From positions 2,294,001-2,358,000 of the forward strand of contig NZ_CP086615.1 of NCBI RefSeq assembly GCF_020883455.1: DNA of 64,000 bases, read 5' to 3'. The position numbers and the translations under genes were made by a program. Below are positions 33,378-43,552 of this stretch, in pieces. Source of the stretch: Spiribacter halobius. GTDB lineage: Bacteria; Pseudomonadota; Gammaproteobacteria; Nitrococcales; Nitrococcaceae. The notes beneath the pieces were generated by a model that saw nothing but the letters and a program-made list of their open reading frames with translations, had not been told where the DNA came from and ran no database searches. Within the stretch, counting starts at the first letter, position 1. Each line of letters starts with the position of its first letter.

Positions 33378-34037
33378 ATGGAACCGGAATTCTGGCAGCA
33401 GCGCTGGAGAGACAACCGAATCGCTTTCCATGAGGGTCGGGTCAATCGCCACCTCGAGGCGTTCTGGCCGGGCCTGGGTGGCACGGAAGGCGAGTTGGTC
33501 TTCGTCCCGCTTTGCGGCAAGGCCTTCGACCTTGCCTGGCTGGGCAGCCGTGGCCACCGCGTGATCGGCGTCGAGCTGAGTGAGCGGGCGTGCCGGGCAT
33601 TCTTCGCCGAGCGCGGGATCGAGCCGACCGTGACGGAACAAGGCCAATTCGTCCGCTTCTCGCATGACCGTATCGAGCTGCTGTGTGGCGATTTCTTCGA
33701 TCTCGGGCCGGAGTATGTGCAGGGCGCCAGGCTGCTCTATGACCGCGCGGCGCTGATCGCCCTGCCGGCGGAGCTTCGCCCGCGTTACTGTGAACACCTG
33801 ACCCGGCTGATGGGGGCAGGCACGAGGGGCCTGCTGATCACGCTGAACTACCCGCCCCAGGACTTCCATGGCCCACCCTTCGCGGTCGACGAGTCCGAGG
33901 TGCGTGGGCACCTGCACCGGCATTTCGACCTGCAGCGCCTCTACATGGGCCCACTGGGCCCCGATGACCCCTTGCTGGCTCGTGGGCTGGTGGGCGGTAG
34001 CGAGTCCGTGTACCGGCTCGACGCACTGGAACGCTGA
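33378..34037 (+). CDS. tpm: Thiopurine S-methyltransferase
   Basis: A 219-residue SAM-dependent methyltransferase of the TPMT family. Recognisable features: FWQQRWRDNRIAFHEGRVNR at the N-terminus, VFVPLCGKAFDLAWLGSRGH as the SAM-binding motif I, GVELSERACRAFFAERG, and LLYDRAALIALPAELRPRYC with the conserved D-R-A. Bacterial TPMT enzymes methylate thiols and selenium or tellurium species and confer tolerance to them. Length and order of motifs are normal. The start ATG at 33378 follows a GTGAAAGGCTG sequence. It stands alone, and no operon partner is evident. Confidence 0.95.
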   Translation: MEPEFWQQRWRDNRIAFHEGRVNRHLEAFWPGLGGTEGELVFVPLCGKAFDLAWLGSRGHRVIGVELSERACRAFFAERGIEPTVTEQGQFVRFSHDRIELLCGDFFDLGPEYVQGARLLYDRAALIALPAELRPRYCEHLTRLMGAGTRGLLITLNYPPQDFHGPPFAVDESEVRGHLHRHFDLQRLYMGPLGPDDPLLARGLVGGSESVYRLDALER

Positions 34038-34207
34038 TGCGATAGCACATGCAATCGAGACTGCAGGCGCATGTTCAGCAAGGTCACCCCGATCACGGGC
34101 CGCCACGCCGGCGCCGACCTGATCGTTGCGACGGAACCCGGTGATTGCGTCTACAACAATTCACGTCACGGCCAATGTCCCGGGAAAGCGGGCTGCTGGG
34201 TTGGCGC

Positions 34208-34954
34208 CTATCCCGCAGGCATCATGACCCACCCGCCCGCGGCGACCAGCGCGCTGCCGGTGAACCGGGTCAGCCAGGCGCAGTGCCTCGCCGGAAGCGT
34301 CTTCTCGGCGACGATCACCGCCGTCAGCACGGCCATCCAGGCCACGCTCATCACCCCGAAGACGAACATCAGCAGCATCAGCGCCCAGCAGCAGCCGATG
34401 CAGTAGAGCCCCTGGCGCAGCCCGAGCCCCAGGGCGGCAACGGAGCCGTTGGGGCCGCCGCCGATGATCAGGCCCATGGGGCTGCGGCAGCGGCGCAGGC
34501 ACTGGGTCTTGTAGGGCGTCCACTGGAATAGCCCCGCGGCGACAAGCAAGCCGCCCGCCACCATGGGGGCCTCCAGGCGCATCATGGGCGAGAGCAGGGC
34601 AATGTCGTGGAGCGCGCGCTGCCCCAGGGTGGCAACGGCGGAGAAGCCGATCCACGCCAGCAGGTACCCGCCGGCGTAGTGGTACGGGATCGCGCCGGCG
34701 GTGCCGCGCCGGCGGCGTTCCAGCGCGAGCAGCGCCGCCATCCCCGGGACCAGGCCGGGCAGCATCATGGCGGCCATCATCACCGACCACATCAGGAAGG
34801 TGGGGCCCAGCGGCACGCCGCCCCCGGCCATGGCGGACGGCATCGCGGCCATGCGGATCAGGTACAGCCAGGCGAGCGCCGTCACCAGCAGGACGGCGCC
34901 GAAGAGCAGGGCGGGCTCGCGCCGCGAGCCGCCCGGGGATGTTGCTGCCAGCAT
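34208..34954 (-). CDS. DUF2182 integral membrane protein
   Basis: A 248-residue membrane protein with about six hydrophobic helices. The family signature is the Met-rich segment MWSVMMAAMMLPG near residues 54-66, followed by YHYAGGYLLAW and a cysteine-containing region PYKTQCLRRCRSPMG and GLYCIGCCWALMLLMFVFG. DUF2182 proteins are described as predicted metal-binding membrane proteins and often sit next to DUF1326 genes, as here (25 bp downstream of one on the same strand). Copper or another soft metal is plausible from the Met/Cys content. No enzyme activity is known. Confidence 0.92.
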   Translation of the reverse strand: MLAATSPGGSRREPALLFGAVLLVTALAWLYLIRMAAMPSAMAGGGVPLGPTFLMWSVMMAAMMLPGLVPGMAALLALERRRRGTAGAIPYHYAGGYLLAWIGFSAVATLGQRALHDIALLSPMMRLEAPMVAGGLLVAAGLFQWTPYKTQCLRRCRSPMGLIIGGGPNGSVAALGLGLRQGLYCIGCCWALMLLMFVFGVMSVAWMAVLTAVIVAEKTLPARHCAWLTRFTGSALVAAGGWVMMPAG

Positions 34955-34978
34955 GGTGATTGCCTCCCGGCTCGCGGG

Positions 34979-35584
34979 TTAGGCGGCTGCGTACTGGAAC
35001 CGCGCGTAGTAGGCCACCCGGTGGCTCACGTCCAGCTCGATGCCGTGGCCATGGTAGGAGACGCGCTGCGAGCTGGCGACCACCAGGTCGTTGCCCGGGG
35101 AGACCGCCACCGGGTGGCCGGAGATCCGGGCCTCGCCGCCGCCCTGGCCCTCGATGGCCTCGATCCGGGCATCGCCGCGGTCGCCGATGCGCACGCCCAG
35201 CCGGCGTCCCTCCTCCGTGAAGGCCAGCGGCACGGACTCCACCGCCATCACCTCGCCGACGAAGGCCGCAAGGGCCGCGGGATGGCCGCCGGCCTGTCCG
35301 CCGAAGATCTGCACCAGCGCGTCCTTCTGCCGGGCGTCGGCGGTGTCGTCGACATAGACCACCACCTTCCAGTCGCCCGCGGTCATGTTGCCGGGGGCAT
35401 GCAGCGCCATGGCGAGGCTCAGCCCGTCGAGTCGCACGTCCTGGTAGTGGCCGTGGTCAATGTGCCAGGCGACCAGTGCGTCGCAGGTCTTCTCCGTCGG
35501 GTCGCCCCCGAAGAGGCAGGGGCAGGCGCCGGTGCAGGTGCAGGCCTCGAAATAGGTGCCGTCGAGTTGCCAGCCAGTCGTCAT
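34979..35584 (-). CDS. DUF1326 domain protein
   Basis: A 201-residue protein covering the DUF1326 domain. It opens WQLDGTYFEACTCTGACPCL with three closely spaced cysteines, followed by DPTEKTCDALVAWHIDHGHY; these could bind a metal. The rest is beta-rich, with HAPGNMTAGDWKVVVYVDD and the final DVSHRVAYYARF. Start at 35584 (MTTGWQL) after a GGGAGGAC; an upstream ATG would add 27 residues not seen in the family. Co-directional and adjacent to the DUF2182 membrane gene, a pair that recurs in proteobacteria and suggests a joint function. Confidence 0.92.
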   Translation of the reverse strand: MTTGWQLDGTYFEACTCTGACPCLFGGDPTEKTCDALVAWHIDHGHYQDVRLDGLSLAMALHAPGNMTAGDWKVVVYVDDTADARQKDALVQIFGGQAGGHPAALAAFVGEVMAVESVPLAFTEEGRRLGVRIGDRGDARIEAIEGQGGGEARISGHPVAVSPGNDLVVASSQRVSYHGHGIELDVSHRVAYYARFQYAAA

Positions 35585-35700
35585 GATGTCGTCCTCCCGG
35601 TCTTGCGGTACGGAACCGCGTGGCTCATCGTCCCTGGGTATAGCCCGCGCCGTTGCCGCCGGCATGAGCGGGGGATGAGGAAATCATGAGAACGGTCGCT

Positions 35701-35758
35701 AGCCCGCATGTCTCACCGATCCGCGCCCGCAGCCGTGAATCGGTGAGCTATGCGGGCT
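35701..35758. mobile_element. Family A element, internally deleted copy (58 bp)
   Basis: Both ends of family A are present (AGCCCGCATGTCTCACCGAT and the complementary GTGAATCGGTGAGCTATG ending CGGGCT), joined across a short GCGCCCGCAGCC core; about 122 bp of the body are missing. The result is a compact, almost perfect hairpin flanked by CTAG and CTAA. It lies between the divergently oriented DUF1326 and STAND regulator genes. Confidence 0.8.
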
Positions 35759-35815
35759 AACAGGTCCGCAGCGGGCGGTGGACGCCCTGCGGTGAGCAGT
35801 CGCGAGGTGCGCACC

Positions 35816-37759
35816 ATGGAGGTCAACGCTCCGGCGCCCACCTCCCGGGCGGCCGTCGTGGGCGGGCGGGACGACGAGCTGGCAGCGCTGGCACGCCTGC
35901 TGGAGGAAGACGGTCCGCGCATCGCCCACGTTTACGGCATCGCGGGCATCGGCAAGTCCACCCTGCTGCGCCTGTTCCGGGACGGCCCGGGCGCGAACGC
36001 CGCGCTGGTCGTGCTGATGGACTGCCGGGGCGTGGAGCCCACGCCGTCGGGGTTCCTCGCCGCGCTGGCCCGGACCGCCGGGGCGGAGGCGGATTCCCGG
36101 GACGCCCTGCTGCGCCGGCTGGGGGCGGCTCCGGGGCCGGTGATCGTGGCGCTGGATACCTTCGAGGTCTTCCGGCTCATGGACACCTGGCTGCGGACCT
36201 CCCTGGTGCCCTGTCTGCCCGGCAACCTGCGGCTCATCATTGCCGGGCGCCATGCGCCCGCACCGGCCTGGTTTGCCGGCGGGCTGGCGGAGCAGACCGT
36301 CACGCTGCCGCTGGCCGGCCTCGCGGCCGACGCGGCTGCGGCGCTGCTGCGCCGGTCGGGCCTCGCGCCGCGGCGCTGCGCGGCGATGGCGGCGAGGCTG
36401 CATGGCCATCCGCTGGCGCTGCAGCTGGCGGCGTCGGCGCTCGGCGCGCACCGTGACTTCGAGCTCGCCGAGGCACCGCTGCACCGGGTCATGGACAGCC
36501 TCACGGGCATCCACCTCGCGGAGGTCGACGACCCGGCCCTGCGCCGGGTGATCGACGCGACCGCGGTGGTCCGGCGGGTGTCGGTGCCGCTGCTAGCGAG
36601 CATGTTCCCCGACATGGATGCCGACGCCGCCTACGACGCCCTCAAGAACCTGCCGTTTGCCGAGGTCGCGGGCGACGGCCTGCGCCTGCATGAGGCCGTC
36701 CGCGATGCGGTGGCGCAGACCCTGCGGGTGCGGGACCCGGCCCGCCATCTGGACTACCGCCGCCGGGCCTGGCGGGCCCTGGCGCGGGAGGCGAGGGCGG
36801 CGCCGGGAACGGATCTCTGGCGCTATACCGCGGACATGCTCTATCTGGTGGAGAACCCGGTGTGCCGGGAGGCGTTCTTCCCCTCCGGCGCCAGCGGGCT
36901 CAACGTGGAGCACCTGGGGGCCGAGGATGTCGGCGCGGTGGCCCGGATCGCCCGTGCCCACGAGGGGCCGGAGGCGACGGCCTGCCTGGAGCGGTGGCTC
37001 GCCACCCAGCCGGGGGCCTTCATGCTGGCCCGGGACGCGCGGCAGACGTGCGTGGGTTTCTGCTGCCGCTTCGACCCCGACACCGTGCCCGCAGAGCACC
37101 TCGCGGCGGACCCGGTCACGGCGGCCTGGCAGGCGGATCTCCGGGCGAGACCCCTGCCGGCGGGCCAGCGCGCCCTGTTCATACGGCGCTGGCTCGGCCT
37201 GGATGACGGCGAGGGCCCCGGGGCGGTGCAGGCGGCCACCTGGCTCGACCTCAAGCGCACCTACATGGAGATGCGGCCCTGCCTCGGCCGCGTCTATCTC
37301 ACGGTGACGGATCTGGCGCCCTACGCCGCGGTCGCCGAGGAGCTCGGGTTTCGGGTCCTCCCCGACAGTGCCGTGACGCTTGACGGCCGCACCTACCACA
37401 GCGCCGCCCTGGACTTCGGGCCGAAGTCCGTGGACGGCTGGCTGGCGCATCTGGCCGCCACGGAGCTCGGCCTGACCGCGGCCGACGACCTCCTCGACCG
37501 GGAGGCCCGAGAGCTGCGGGTGGACGGCCGCCGCGTGTCCCTGACGCCTCTCGAGTTCGCCCTGCTGGCCTACCTCCAGGCCAATCCGGGCCGGGCCGTC
37601 TCCCGCGAGGAGCTGCTGCGGGAGGTCTGGGGCAGCGGGTACACGGGCTGGAGCAACAAGGTCGATGCGGTGGTCGCCGCCCTGCGCCGCAAGCTTGGCG
37701 GCCACGCCGGGTGTCTGCAGACGGTGACCGGCGTCGGCTACCGCTATCGCGCGGAGTGA
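35816..37759 (+). CDS. STAND-like ATPase with GNAT-like middle and OmpR-type winged helix
   Basis: A 647-residue multidomain protein. Residues 15-340 form an AAA/NTPase module: VVGGRDDELAAL, Walker A GIAGIGKST (41-49), Walker B VIVALDTFE (109-117) and a winged-helix-like region with HGHPLALQLAASAL. A middle part (about 370-545) resembles a GNAT acetyltransferase fold, with ARIARAHEGPEATACLERWL and the late pair RVYLTVTDLAPY and AEELGFRVLP. The C-terminus (about 555-647) is an OmpR/PhoB-type DNA-binding domain: RVSLTPLEFALLAYLQANPG, VWGSGYTGWSNKVDAVVAAL and GVGYRYR. This is the reverse of AfsR/SARP order. Probably a cytosolic, nucleotide-gated transcription regulator; targets unknown. The start is uncertain: ATG 35816 preceded by GAGGTG; a GTG at 35792 is possible. 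Confidence 0.85.
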   Translation: MEVNAPAPTSRAAVVGGRDDELAALARLLEEDGPRIAHVYGIAGIGKSTLLRLFRDGPGANAALVVLMDCRGVEPTPSGFLAALARTAGAEADSRDALLRRLGAAPGPVIVALDTFEVFRLMDTWLRTSLVPCLPGNLRLIIAGRHAPAPAWFAGGLAEQTVTLPLAGLAADAAAALLRRSGLAPRRCAAMAARLHGHPLALQLAASALGAHRDFELAEAPLHRVMDSLTGIHLAEVDDPALRRVIDATAVVRRVSVPLLASMFPDMDADAAYDALKNLPFAEVAGDGLRLHEAVRDAVAQTLRVRDPARHLDYRRRAWRALAREARAAPGTDLWRYTADMLYLVENPVCREAFFPSGASGLNVEHLGAEDVGAVARIARAHEGPEATACLERWLATQPGAFMLARDARQTCVGFCCRFDPDTVPAEHLAADPVTAAWQADLRARPLPAGQRALFIRRWLGLDDGEGPGAVQAATWLDLKRTYMEMRPCLGRVYLTVTDLAPYAAVAEELGFRVLPDSAVTLDGRTYHSAALDFGPKSVDGWLAHLAATELGLTAADDLLDREARELRVDGRRVSLTPLEFALLAYLQANPGRAVSREELLREVWGSGYTGWSNKVDAVVAALRRKLGGHAGCLQTVTGVGYRYRAE

Positions 37760-37793
37760 TCGGTCCCCCTCGGCGTCTCCCAGCCCGCATATC

Positions 37794-39812
<2,019 letters not shown>

Positions 39813-39896
39813 CCCCGGAGTATTCGGTGCCCGGCAGGGGCGGTCAAACCCCTGGCCGAGCGCCAGGACCTGGCCCTGACCGAGCGGGATTCGCCT

Positions 39897-40508
39897 TCAA
39901 GTGCGATGGGTAAAGATCGGCAGCGAGAGGTTCCAGCGCATGGCGGCGAGGCGCAGCGACAGGGCTACCAGGAGACCACACCAGACCGCCAGCGGCGCCC
40001 CGGCATCGATGGCCAGTAGGGTCACGGTCGTCGCCGCGCCGGCCAGCGCGGCTGTGGCGTAGAGCTCGCGGCGCAGCACCCGGGGCACCTCGCCGGTGAG
40101 GACGTCGCGGATCATGCCGCCGGCGACGCCGGTCATCACCCCCATCAGCACGGCGATATCCGGGGCCGCACCGGCCGCCGCCGCACGCTCGGCGCCGATG
40201 ACGCAGAAGGTCGCGAGCCCCAGCGCGTCCGCCAGCGGCAGCAGCCGCCCGGGCAGGATTCCTGCCCGGGTCAGGAGCACCGTCACGATCCCGGCCGCGG
40301 CGGCGACCCACAGATAGACCGGTTGTGAGATCCAGAATACGGGTGTCAGCCCCAGGGTGAGATCACGCAGGGTGCCGCCGCCGATGGCGGTGACCATGCC
40401 GAGAACCAGCACACCGAACAGATCGAGATCCTTGCGCCCGGCGGCCAGCGCCCCGGTGGCGGCGAACACGGCGGTGCCGAAGAGGTCGAGCAGGAAGATT
40501 ACTGACAT
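39897..40508 (-). CDS. TRIC/UPF0126 family membrane protein
   Basis: A 203-residue membrane protein made of two copies of a three-helix UPF0126 unit, the bacterial TRIC cation channel type. First repeat: FLLDLFGTAVFAATGALAAG and VTAIGGGTLRDLTLGLTPVF; second repeat: DALGLATFCVIGAERAAAAG and VMTGVAGGMIRDVLTGEVPR. The GGGTLRD and GGMIRD motifs are the conserved kinked-helix glycines followed by Arg-Asp. Start at 40508 (MSVIFLLD). Bacterial homologues form trimeric potassium-permeable channels; physiology unclear. It follows a LysR gene by 114 bp on the same strand, not obviously an operon. Confidence 0.92.
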   Translation of the reverse strand: MSVIFLLDLFGTAVFAATGALAAGRKDLDLFGVLVLGMVTAIGGGTLRDLTLGLTPVFWISQPVYLWVAAAAGIVTVLLTRAGILPGRLLPLADALGLATFCVIGAERAAAAGAAPDIAVLMGVMTGVAGGMIRDVLTGEVPRVLRRELYATAALAGAATTVTLLAIDAGAPLAVWCGLLVALSLRLAAMRWNLSLPIFTHRT

Positions 40509-40622
40509 TGCCGGTGCCGCCGAGGGGGCTTGGGGGTAGTCCGCATCCTGCCACTGTGGCCTGGGCCCTGCGAGGCGGCTGGCCACGGGGGCCGTTGTCA
40601 GGCAACACGCCCGCCCGGCTTC

Positions 40623-41582
40623 TCAGGACCCGGGCGGCGGGCCGACGTCCGTTCGGGCCAGCGTCTCGCGCAGGAACTGCCGGAACGCCCGCACCCGTGC
40701 CGGCGCCTCGCGTCCTGCGAGGCTGATGGCGTGGAGCTTGCCGGTGGCGAGCTGCCAGTCCGGGAGGACGGGTCGCAGATCGCCCGCTGCCACCGAAGCG
40801 TCCGCCGCCAGCGTCGGCAGGGGGGCAATGCCGCCGCCGGCGAGGGCGATGCGATGGGCACTGGCGTAGTCACCGGTGCGGATCGTCGGCCGCGTCAGCA
40901 CGCGCTCGCGGCGCCGTCCCTGGTGCAGGACGAGCTCGGTGGCGCCCACCTCCTGCCGTGCGATCACCAGGTCGTGGACGGTGAGCTCCGCGGGGGCGGC
41001 AGGCGCCCCATGCGCGTCGAGATAGTCAGGCGCGGCGTAGAGGCGGATAGCAAAGGTCAGCACCGTGGCAGCCCGGTAGCCCATATCCGGGAGGTCGGCG
41101 ACGCCGGCCCGCAGGGCCAGGTCGACGCGCATGGCGGCGAGATCCAGCGGTGCGTCGGTGACCAGCAGCTCCACGGTGATCTGCGGGTACAGCGCCCGGA
41201 AGCGCACCAGCAGCGCCGGCAGAACGTCGACCCCAAGATCCGTCGGTGCCGTGAGCCGCAGCTGTCCGCGGGGAACCGATCGTGCCGCCTGGGCGCTGGC
41301 GGTGGCATCGTCGAGCAGGGTCAGCGCCTCGCGCGCCTTGTGGTAGAACGTCGTGCCCTCCTCCGTAGGCGAGACCGCGCGCGGATGGCGGGCCAGCAGC
41401 GTCACGCCGAGCCGCTGCTCGAGGCGGGAGATGCGCCGGCTGACACTGCCTTTCGTTTCGCCGAGCTGGCGCGCGGCCGCGGCCAGCGTGCCGAGCTCCA
41501 CCACCGTGCAGAACGCCCGCACGTCCTCCACCGCTCCCGTTATCGTTTCCGATTCGGCAACCATAAGTTCGGATTCTGCCAT
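40623..41582 (-). CDS. LysR family transcriptional regulator
   Basis: About 319 residues. The N-terminal HTH reads VEDVRAFCTVVELGTLAAAA then RQLGETKGSVSRRISRLEQR, the usual LysR domain; residues 100-300 form the effector-binding domain (DLGVDVLPALLVRFRALYPQ, LPDMGYRAATVLTFAIRLYA). Start is uncertain: ATG 41609, 41582 and 41564 and GTG 41531 are all in frame. Typical LysR proteins begin shortly before the VEDVRAF segment, so one of the later starts may be true. It is divergent from a doxX gene, its likely target; an inverted repeat lies in the overlap (41542-41604). Confidence 0.9.
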   Translation of the reverse strand: MAESELMVAESETITGAVEDVRAFCTVVELGTLAAAARQLGETKGSVSRRISRLEQRLGVTLLARHPRAVSPTEEGTTFYHKAREALTLLDDATASAQAARSVPRGQLRLTAPTDLGVDVLPALLVRFRALYPQITVELLVTDAPLDLAAMRVDLALRAGVADLPDMGYRAATVLTFAIRLYAAPDYLDAHGAPAAPAELTVHDLVIARQEVGATELVLHQGRRRERVLTRPTIRTGDYASAHRIALAGGGIAPLPTLAADASVAAGDLRPVLPDWQLATGKLHAISLAGREAPARVRAFRQFLRETLARTDVGPPPGS

Positions 41583-41604
41583 CTTCCAAGCAAAAGGAAA
41601 CGAT
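41542..41604. promoter_or_regulatory. Inverted repeat ATCGTTTCC/GGAAACGAT around the LysR start
   Basis: Perfect 9-bp arms: ATCGTTTCC at 41542-41550 and GGAAACGAT at 41596-41604, 45 bp apart. Between them, GATTCGGCAACC and GATTCTGCCATC form an imperfect direct repeat. The distance fits the extended footprint of LysR tetramers between divergent genes, but part of it may be coding depending on the LysR start. Confidence 0.4.
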
Positions 41605-41666
41605 CGCATGCTCTGTTCCGTAGACGGCGCGATGGTCGCGCCGCCCCGGAAGAGAGGACCGAAGCC

Positions 41667-42137
41667 ATGACCGATACCACCACCGCCAGTGTCACCCCGA
41701 CCACCGACCGCGCCGCCGCTGTCGAGCGACTGCAGACCCTGAGCTACCCCTTGGTGCGCATCACCGCCGGCCTGCTGCTGGTGCCCCACGGGGCGCAGAA
41801 GCTCTTCGGCTGGTTCGGCGGCTACGGCCTCGCCGGCACGGGCCAGTTCTTCGGCGAGACGCTGGGCATGGAGCCGGGCATTCTGTTTGCCTTCCTCGCC
41901 GGGTTCGTGGAGTTCTTCGGCGGACTCGCCATCGCGCTGGGGCTGTTCACGCGGCCGGCCGCGCTCGCCGCCGCGGTACTGCTTGCGGTGGCCCTGACGG
42001 TGCACGTGCCGAACGGCTTGTTCTGGACCAGCGGCGGCATCGAGTATCCGCTGATGTGGGCGCTGATCGCGGTCGCCATAGTGCTCCGCGGCGGCGGCGC
42101 CTATTCGCTGGACGCCCGCCTGCGGCTCCCGTTCTAG
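41667..42137 (+). CDS. DoxX family membrane protein
   Basis: A 156-residue four-helix membrane protein of the DoxX family: SYPLVRITAGLLLVPHGAQK then LFGWFGGYGLAGTGQFF, which is the family signature, followed by FLAGFVEFFGGLAIALGLFT and a last helix MWALIAVAIVLRGGG. Family members are linked to redox stress and quinone metabolism in bacteria, but no single biochemical role is agreed. Start at ATG 41667 with AGAGAGGACC upstream. Divergent from a LysR gene, an arrangement that recurs for doxX. Confidence 0.92.
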   Translation: MTDTTTASVTPTTDRAAAVERLQTLSYPLVRITAGLLLVPHGAQKLFGWFGGYGLAGTGQFFGETLGMEPGILFAFLAGFVEFFGGLAIALGLFTRPAALAAAVLLAVALTVHVPNGLFWTSGGIEYPLMWALIAVAIVLRGGGAYSLDARLRLPF

Positions 42138-42182
42138 CCAGGCCGTCGCGTAGCCTCGCGGTCGACCATGTGCCGTCGAAGA

Positions 42183-42232
42183 CCCCACCCTGACCCGTCA
42201 TCGGACAGGTGCCGTGTCGGGTCACGGTGGGG
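42183..42232. terminator. 15-bp stem-loop downstream of doxX
   Basis: Arms CCCCACCCTGACCCG (42183-42197) and CGGGTCACGGTGGGG (42218-42232) pair with a single mismatch around a 20-nt loop. It starts 46 bp after the doxX stop. There is no T tract, so it would be an unusual intrinsic terminator; it could equally be a protein-binding palindrome. The rest of the 331-bp gap before the MOSC gene contains a family A end and no gene. Confidence 0.45.
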
Positions 42233-42324
42233 CGAACTGGTGCTGATGGTAGAGCTCGCTCGCCGGGCGCTTGATCGGTACCGATTCCTGGCCTGGATGC
42301 CGTTAGCGTTCTGGCAGCATGCCT

Positions 42325-42363
42325 GGCCCGCATATCTCACCGGTTCGCGAATCGAGGGCGTGG
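42325..42363. repeat. Family A element, single left end
   Basis: GGCCCGCATATCTCACCGGT followed by TCGCGAATCGAGGGCGTGG, matching the left end and first bases of the body of the full copies (6542 and 58743). The rest of the element is absent. It lies 105 bp upstream of the MOSC gene. Confidence 0.65.
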
Positions 42364-42468
42364 TGCCGTTTGCGCAGTGTCAGGCAGGCTGTGCCCCGTC
42401 CGAGCCGCGGTCACGCCACTGGTATCATGCCGCCCCTCCAACGCGAATCAAGCCCATACGAGGACGGC

Positions 42469-43038
42469 ATGCGAGAGGTCGAGCAGGCGGTGTTTCCCAC
42501 GCTGGAGCATCTCGAGGCGAAGAAGCCGTGGGTGCTGGACGCGCCGAAGGACGCTGCACCGATTCTCTCGCTCTGCGTGCGCCCGGCGGAGGGCGAGCGG
42601 CAGTTCGTCGGGCGTATCCGTTTCGATCCGGAGCAGGGTGTCGTCGGCGACCGCTGGCGCTGGAAGACCTGGATGCATCTGCCGGACGGCAGCCCGGACC
42701 CGCGTATCCAGGTCTGCATGCTCGGTAGCCGGGTGCTGCAGTTGGTCCGCCGGGAGGGCACGGCGATGATCCATCCCGGCGACACGATCATCGCGGACAT
42801 GGACTTCTCGGAGGCGAACCTGCCCGCGGGCCAGCGGCTGCAGGTGGGCACGGCGGTGCTGGAGGTCTCGGACGTATTCAACACGGGTTGCGCCAAGTGG
42901 CAGCAGCGTTACGGCCCCGCCGCCCTGCGCTGGATCAACCGGCCGGAGAACCGGCCGCTACGGCTGCGGGGCATTCTCGCCCGGGTAGTCACGGCGGGCG
43001 AGGCCAGGCTGGGCGACGTGGTGCGGAAGCTGGGTTGA
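42469..43038 (+). CDS. MOSC domain protein
   Basis: A 189-residue protein with a MOSC (MOCO sulfurase C-terminal) fold core: ILSLCVRPAEGERQFVGRIR, FDPEQGVVGDRWRWKTW and the end region VFNTGCAKWQQRYGP then ALRWINRP with the single conserved cysteine in NTGC. MOSC domains bind molybdenum cofactor or handle sulfur; the Cys is the expected reactive residue. Start at 42469 after ACGAGGA. It is longer at the N-terminus than minimal MOSC proteins (LEHLEAKKPWVLDAPKD). Convergent with the membrane-protein gene at 43078; a repeat end lies between them. Confidence 0.88.
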   Translation: MREVEQAVFPTLEHLEAKKPWVLDAPKDAAPILSLCVRPAEGERQFVGRIRFDPEQGVVGDRWRWKTWMHLPDGSPDPRIQVCMLGSRVLQLVRREGTAMIHPGDTIIADMDFSEANLPAGQRLQVGTAVLEVSDVFNTGCAKWQQRYGPAALRWINRPENRPLRLRGILARVVTAGEARLGDVVRKLG

Positions 43039-43044
43039 GAGGCA

Positions 43045-43079
43045 AGCCGGCAGCCGTGTAGCGGTCAGATATGCGGGCT
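43045..43079. repeat. Family A element, single right end
   Basis: GCCGGCAGCCGTGTAGCGGT then CAGATATGCGGGCT, a degenerate right end of family A, followed by AG so that CTAG is formed. It sits in the 39-bp gap between convergent genes, and its last bases form the TAG stop codon of the minus-strand membrane gene. Confidence 0.65.
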
Positions 43080-43542
43080 AGAAATAGCCGACAAGGCGCC
43101 CGAGCAGCAGCGTGAGGAGCCAGCCGGCCAGGGAGACGGCGGCGGTGGTTCTGCCCGGCAGACGGGCCCTGGCGGTGGGCGTCGCGCGTCGTGCGCGCAG
43201 CCGCCAGGCCAGGGCATTGGCGACCCCGACCCCCACCAGGCCCATCTTGCCGAGGAACCAGGGCGAGGCGGCGTACTCCGTCGCACGGGCGCAGAAGAGC
43301 AGCAGACCCGCAATGGCGGCAAGGAGCAGTCCGCTGGCGGCGACGGGGACGAGCACCCGGGCCAGGCCTTCCGCGGGTTCGGTCGCCCACACGCCGAGCA
43401 GGCGCAGGTCGAGGGGCACGATGGCGCCCACCAGCAGGGCGAAACCGAGGATATGAGCGGCGTTCACCAGCGGATAGGCCCAGACCGACTGGCGCAGGGC
43501 GGTGGCCAGCGGCGAGCCCTCCAGGGCGGCCAGCAGCTCCAT
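43078..43542 (-). CDS. Small integral membrane protein (DUF6644/DUF2214-like)
   Basis: A 154-residue protein with four hydrophobic helices: AYPLVNAAHILGFALLVGAI, PVAASGLLLAAIAGLLLFC, the third around FLGKMGLVGVGVANALAWRL and the last AVSLAGWLLTLLLGRLVGYF. A His in HILGF and the general layout recall cytochrome-like or copper-resistance-D-like membrane proteins; I match it tentatively to the DUF6644/DUF2214 group. Start 43542 (MELLAAL). It lies 10 bp after a DUF6152 secreted protein gene, so both are likely one transcript. Function unknown. Confidence 0.7.
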   Translation of the reverse strand: MELLAALEGSPLATALRQSVWAYPLVNAAHILGFALLVGAIVPLDLRLLGVWATEPAEGLARVLVPVAASGLLLAAIAGLLLFCARATEYAASPWFLGKMGLVGVGVANALAWRLRARRATPTARARLPGRTTAAVSLAGWLLTLLLGRLVGYF

Positions 43543-43552
43543 GCCGACGGCC

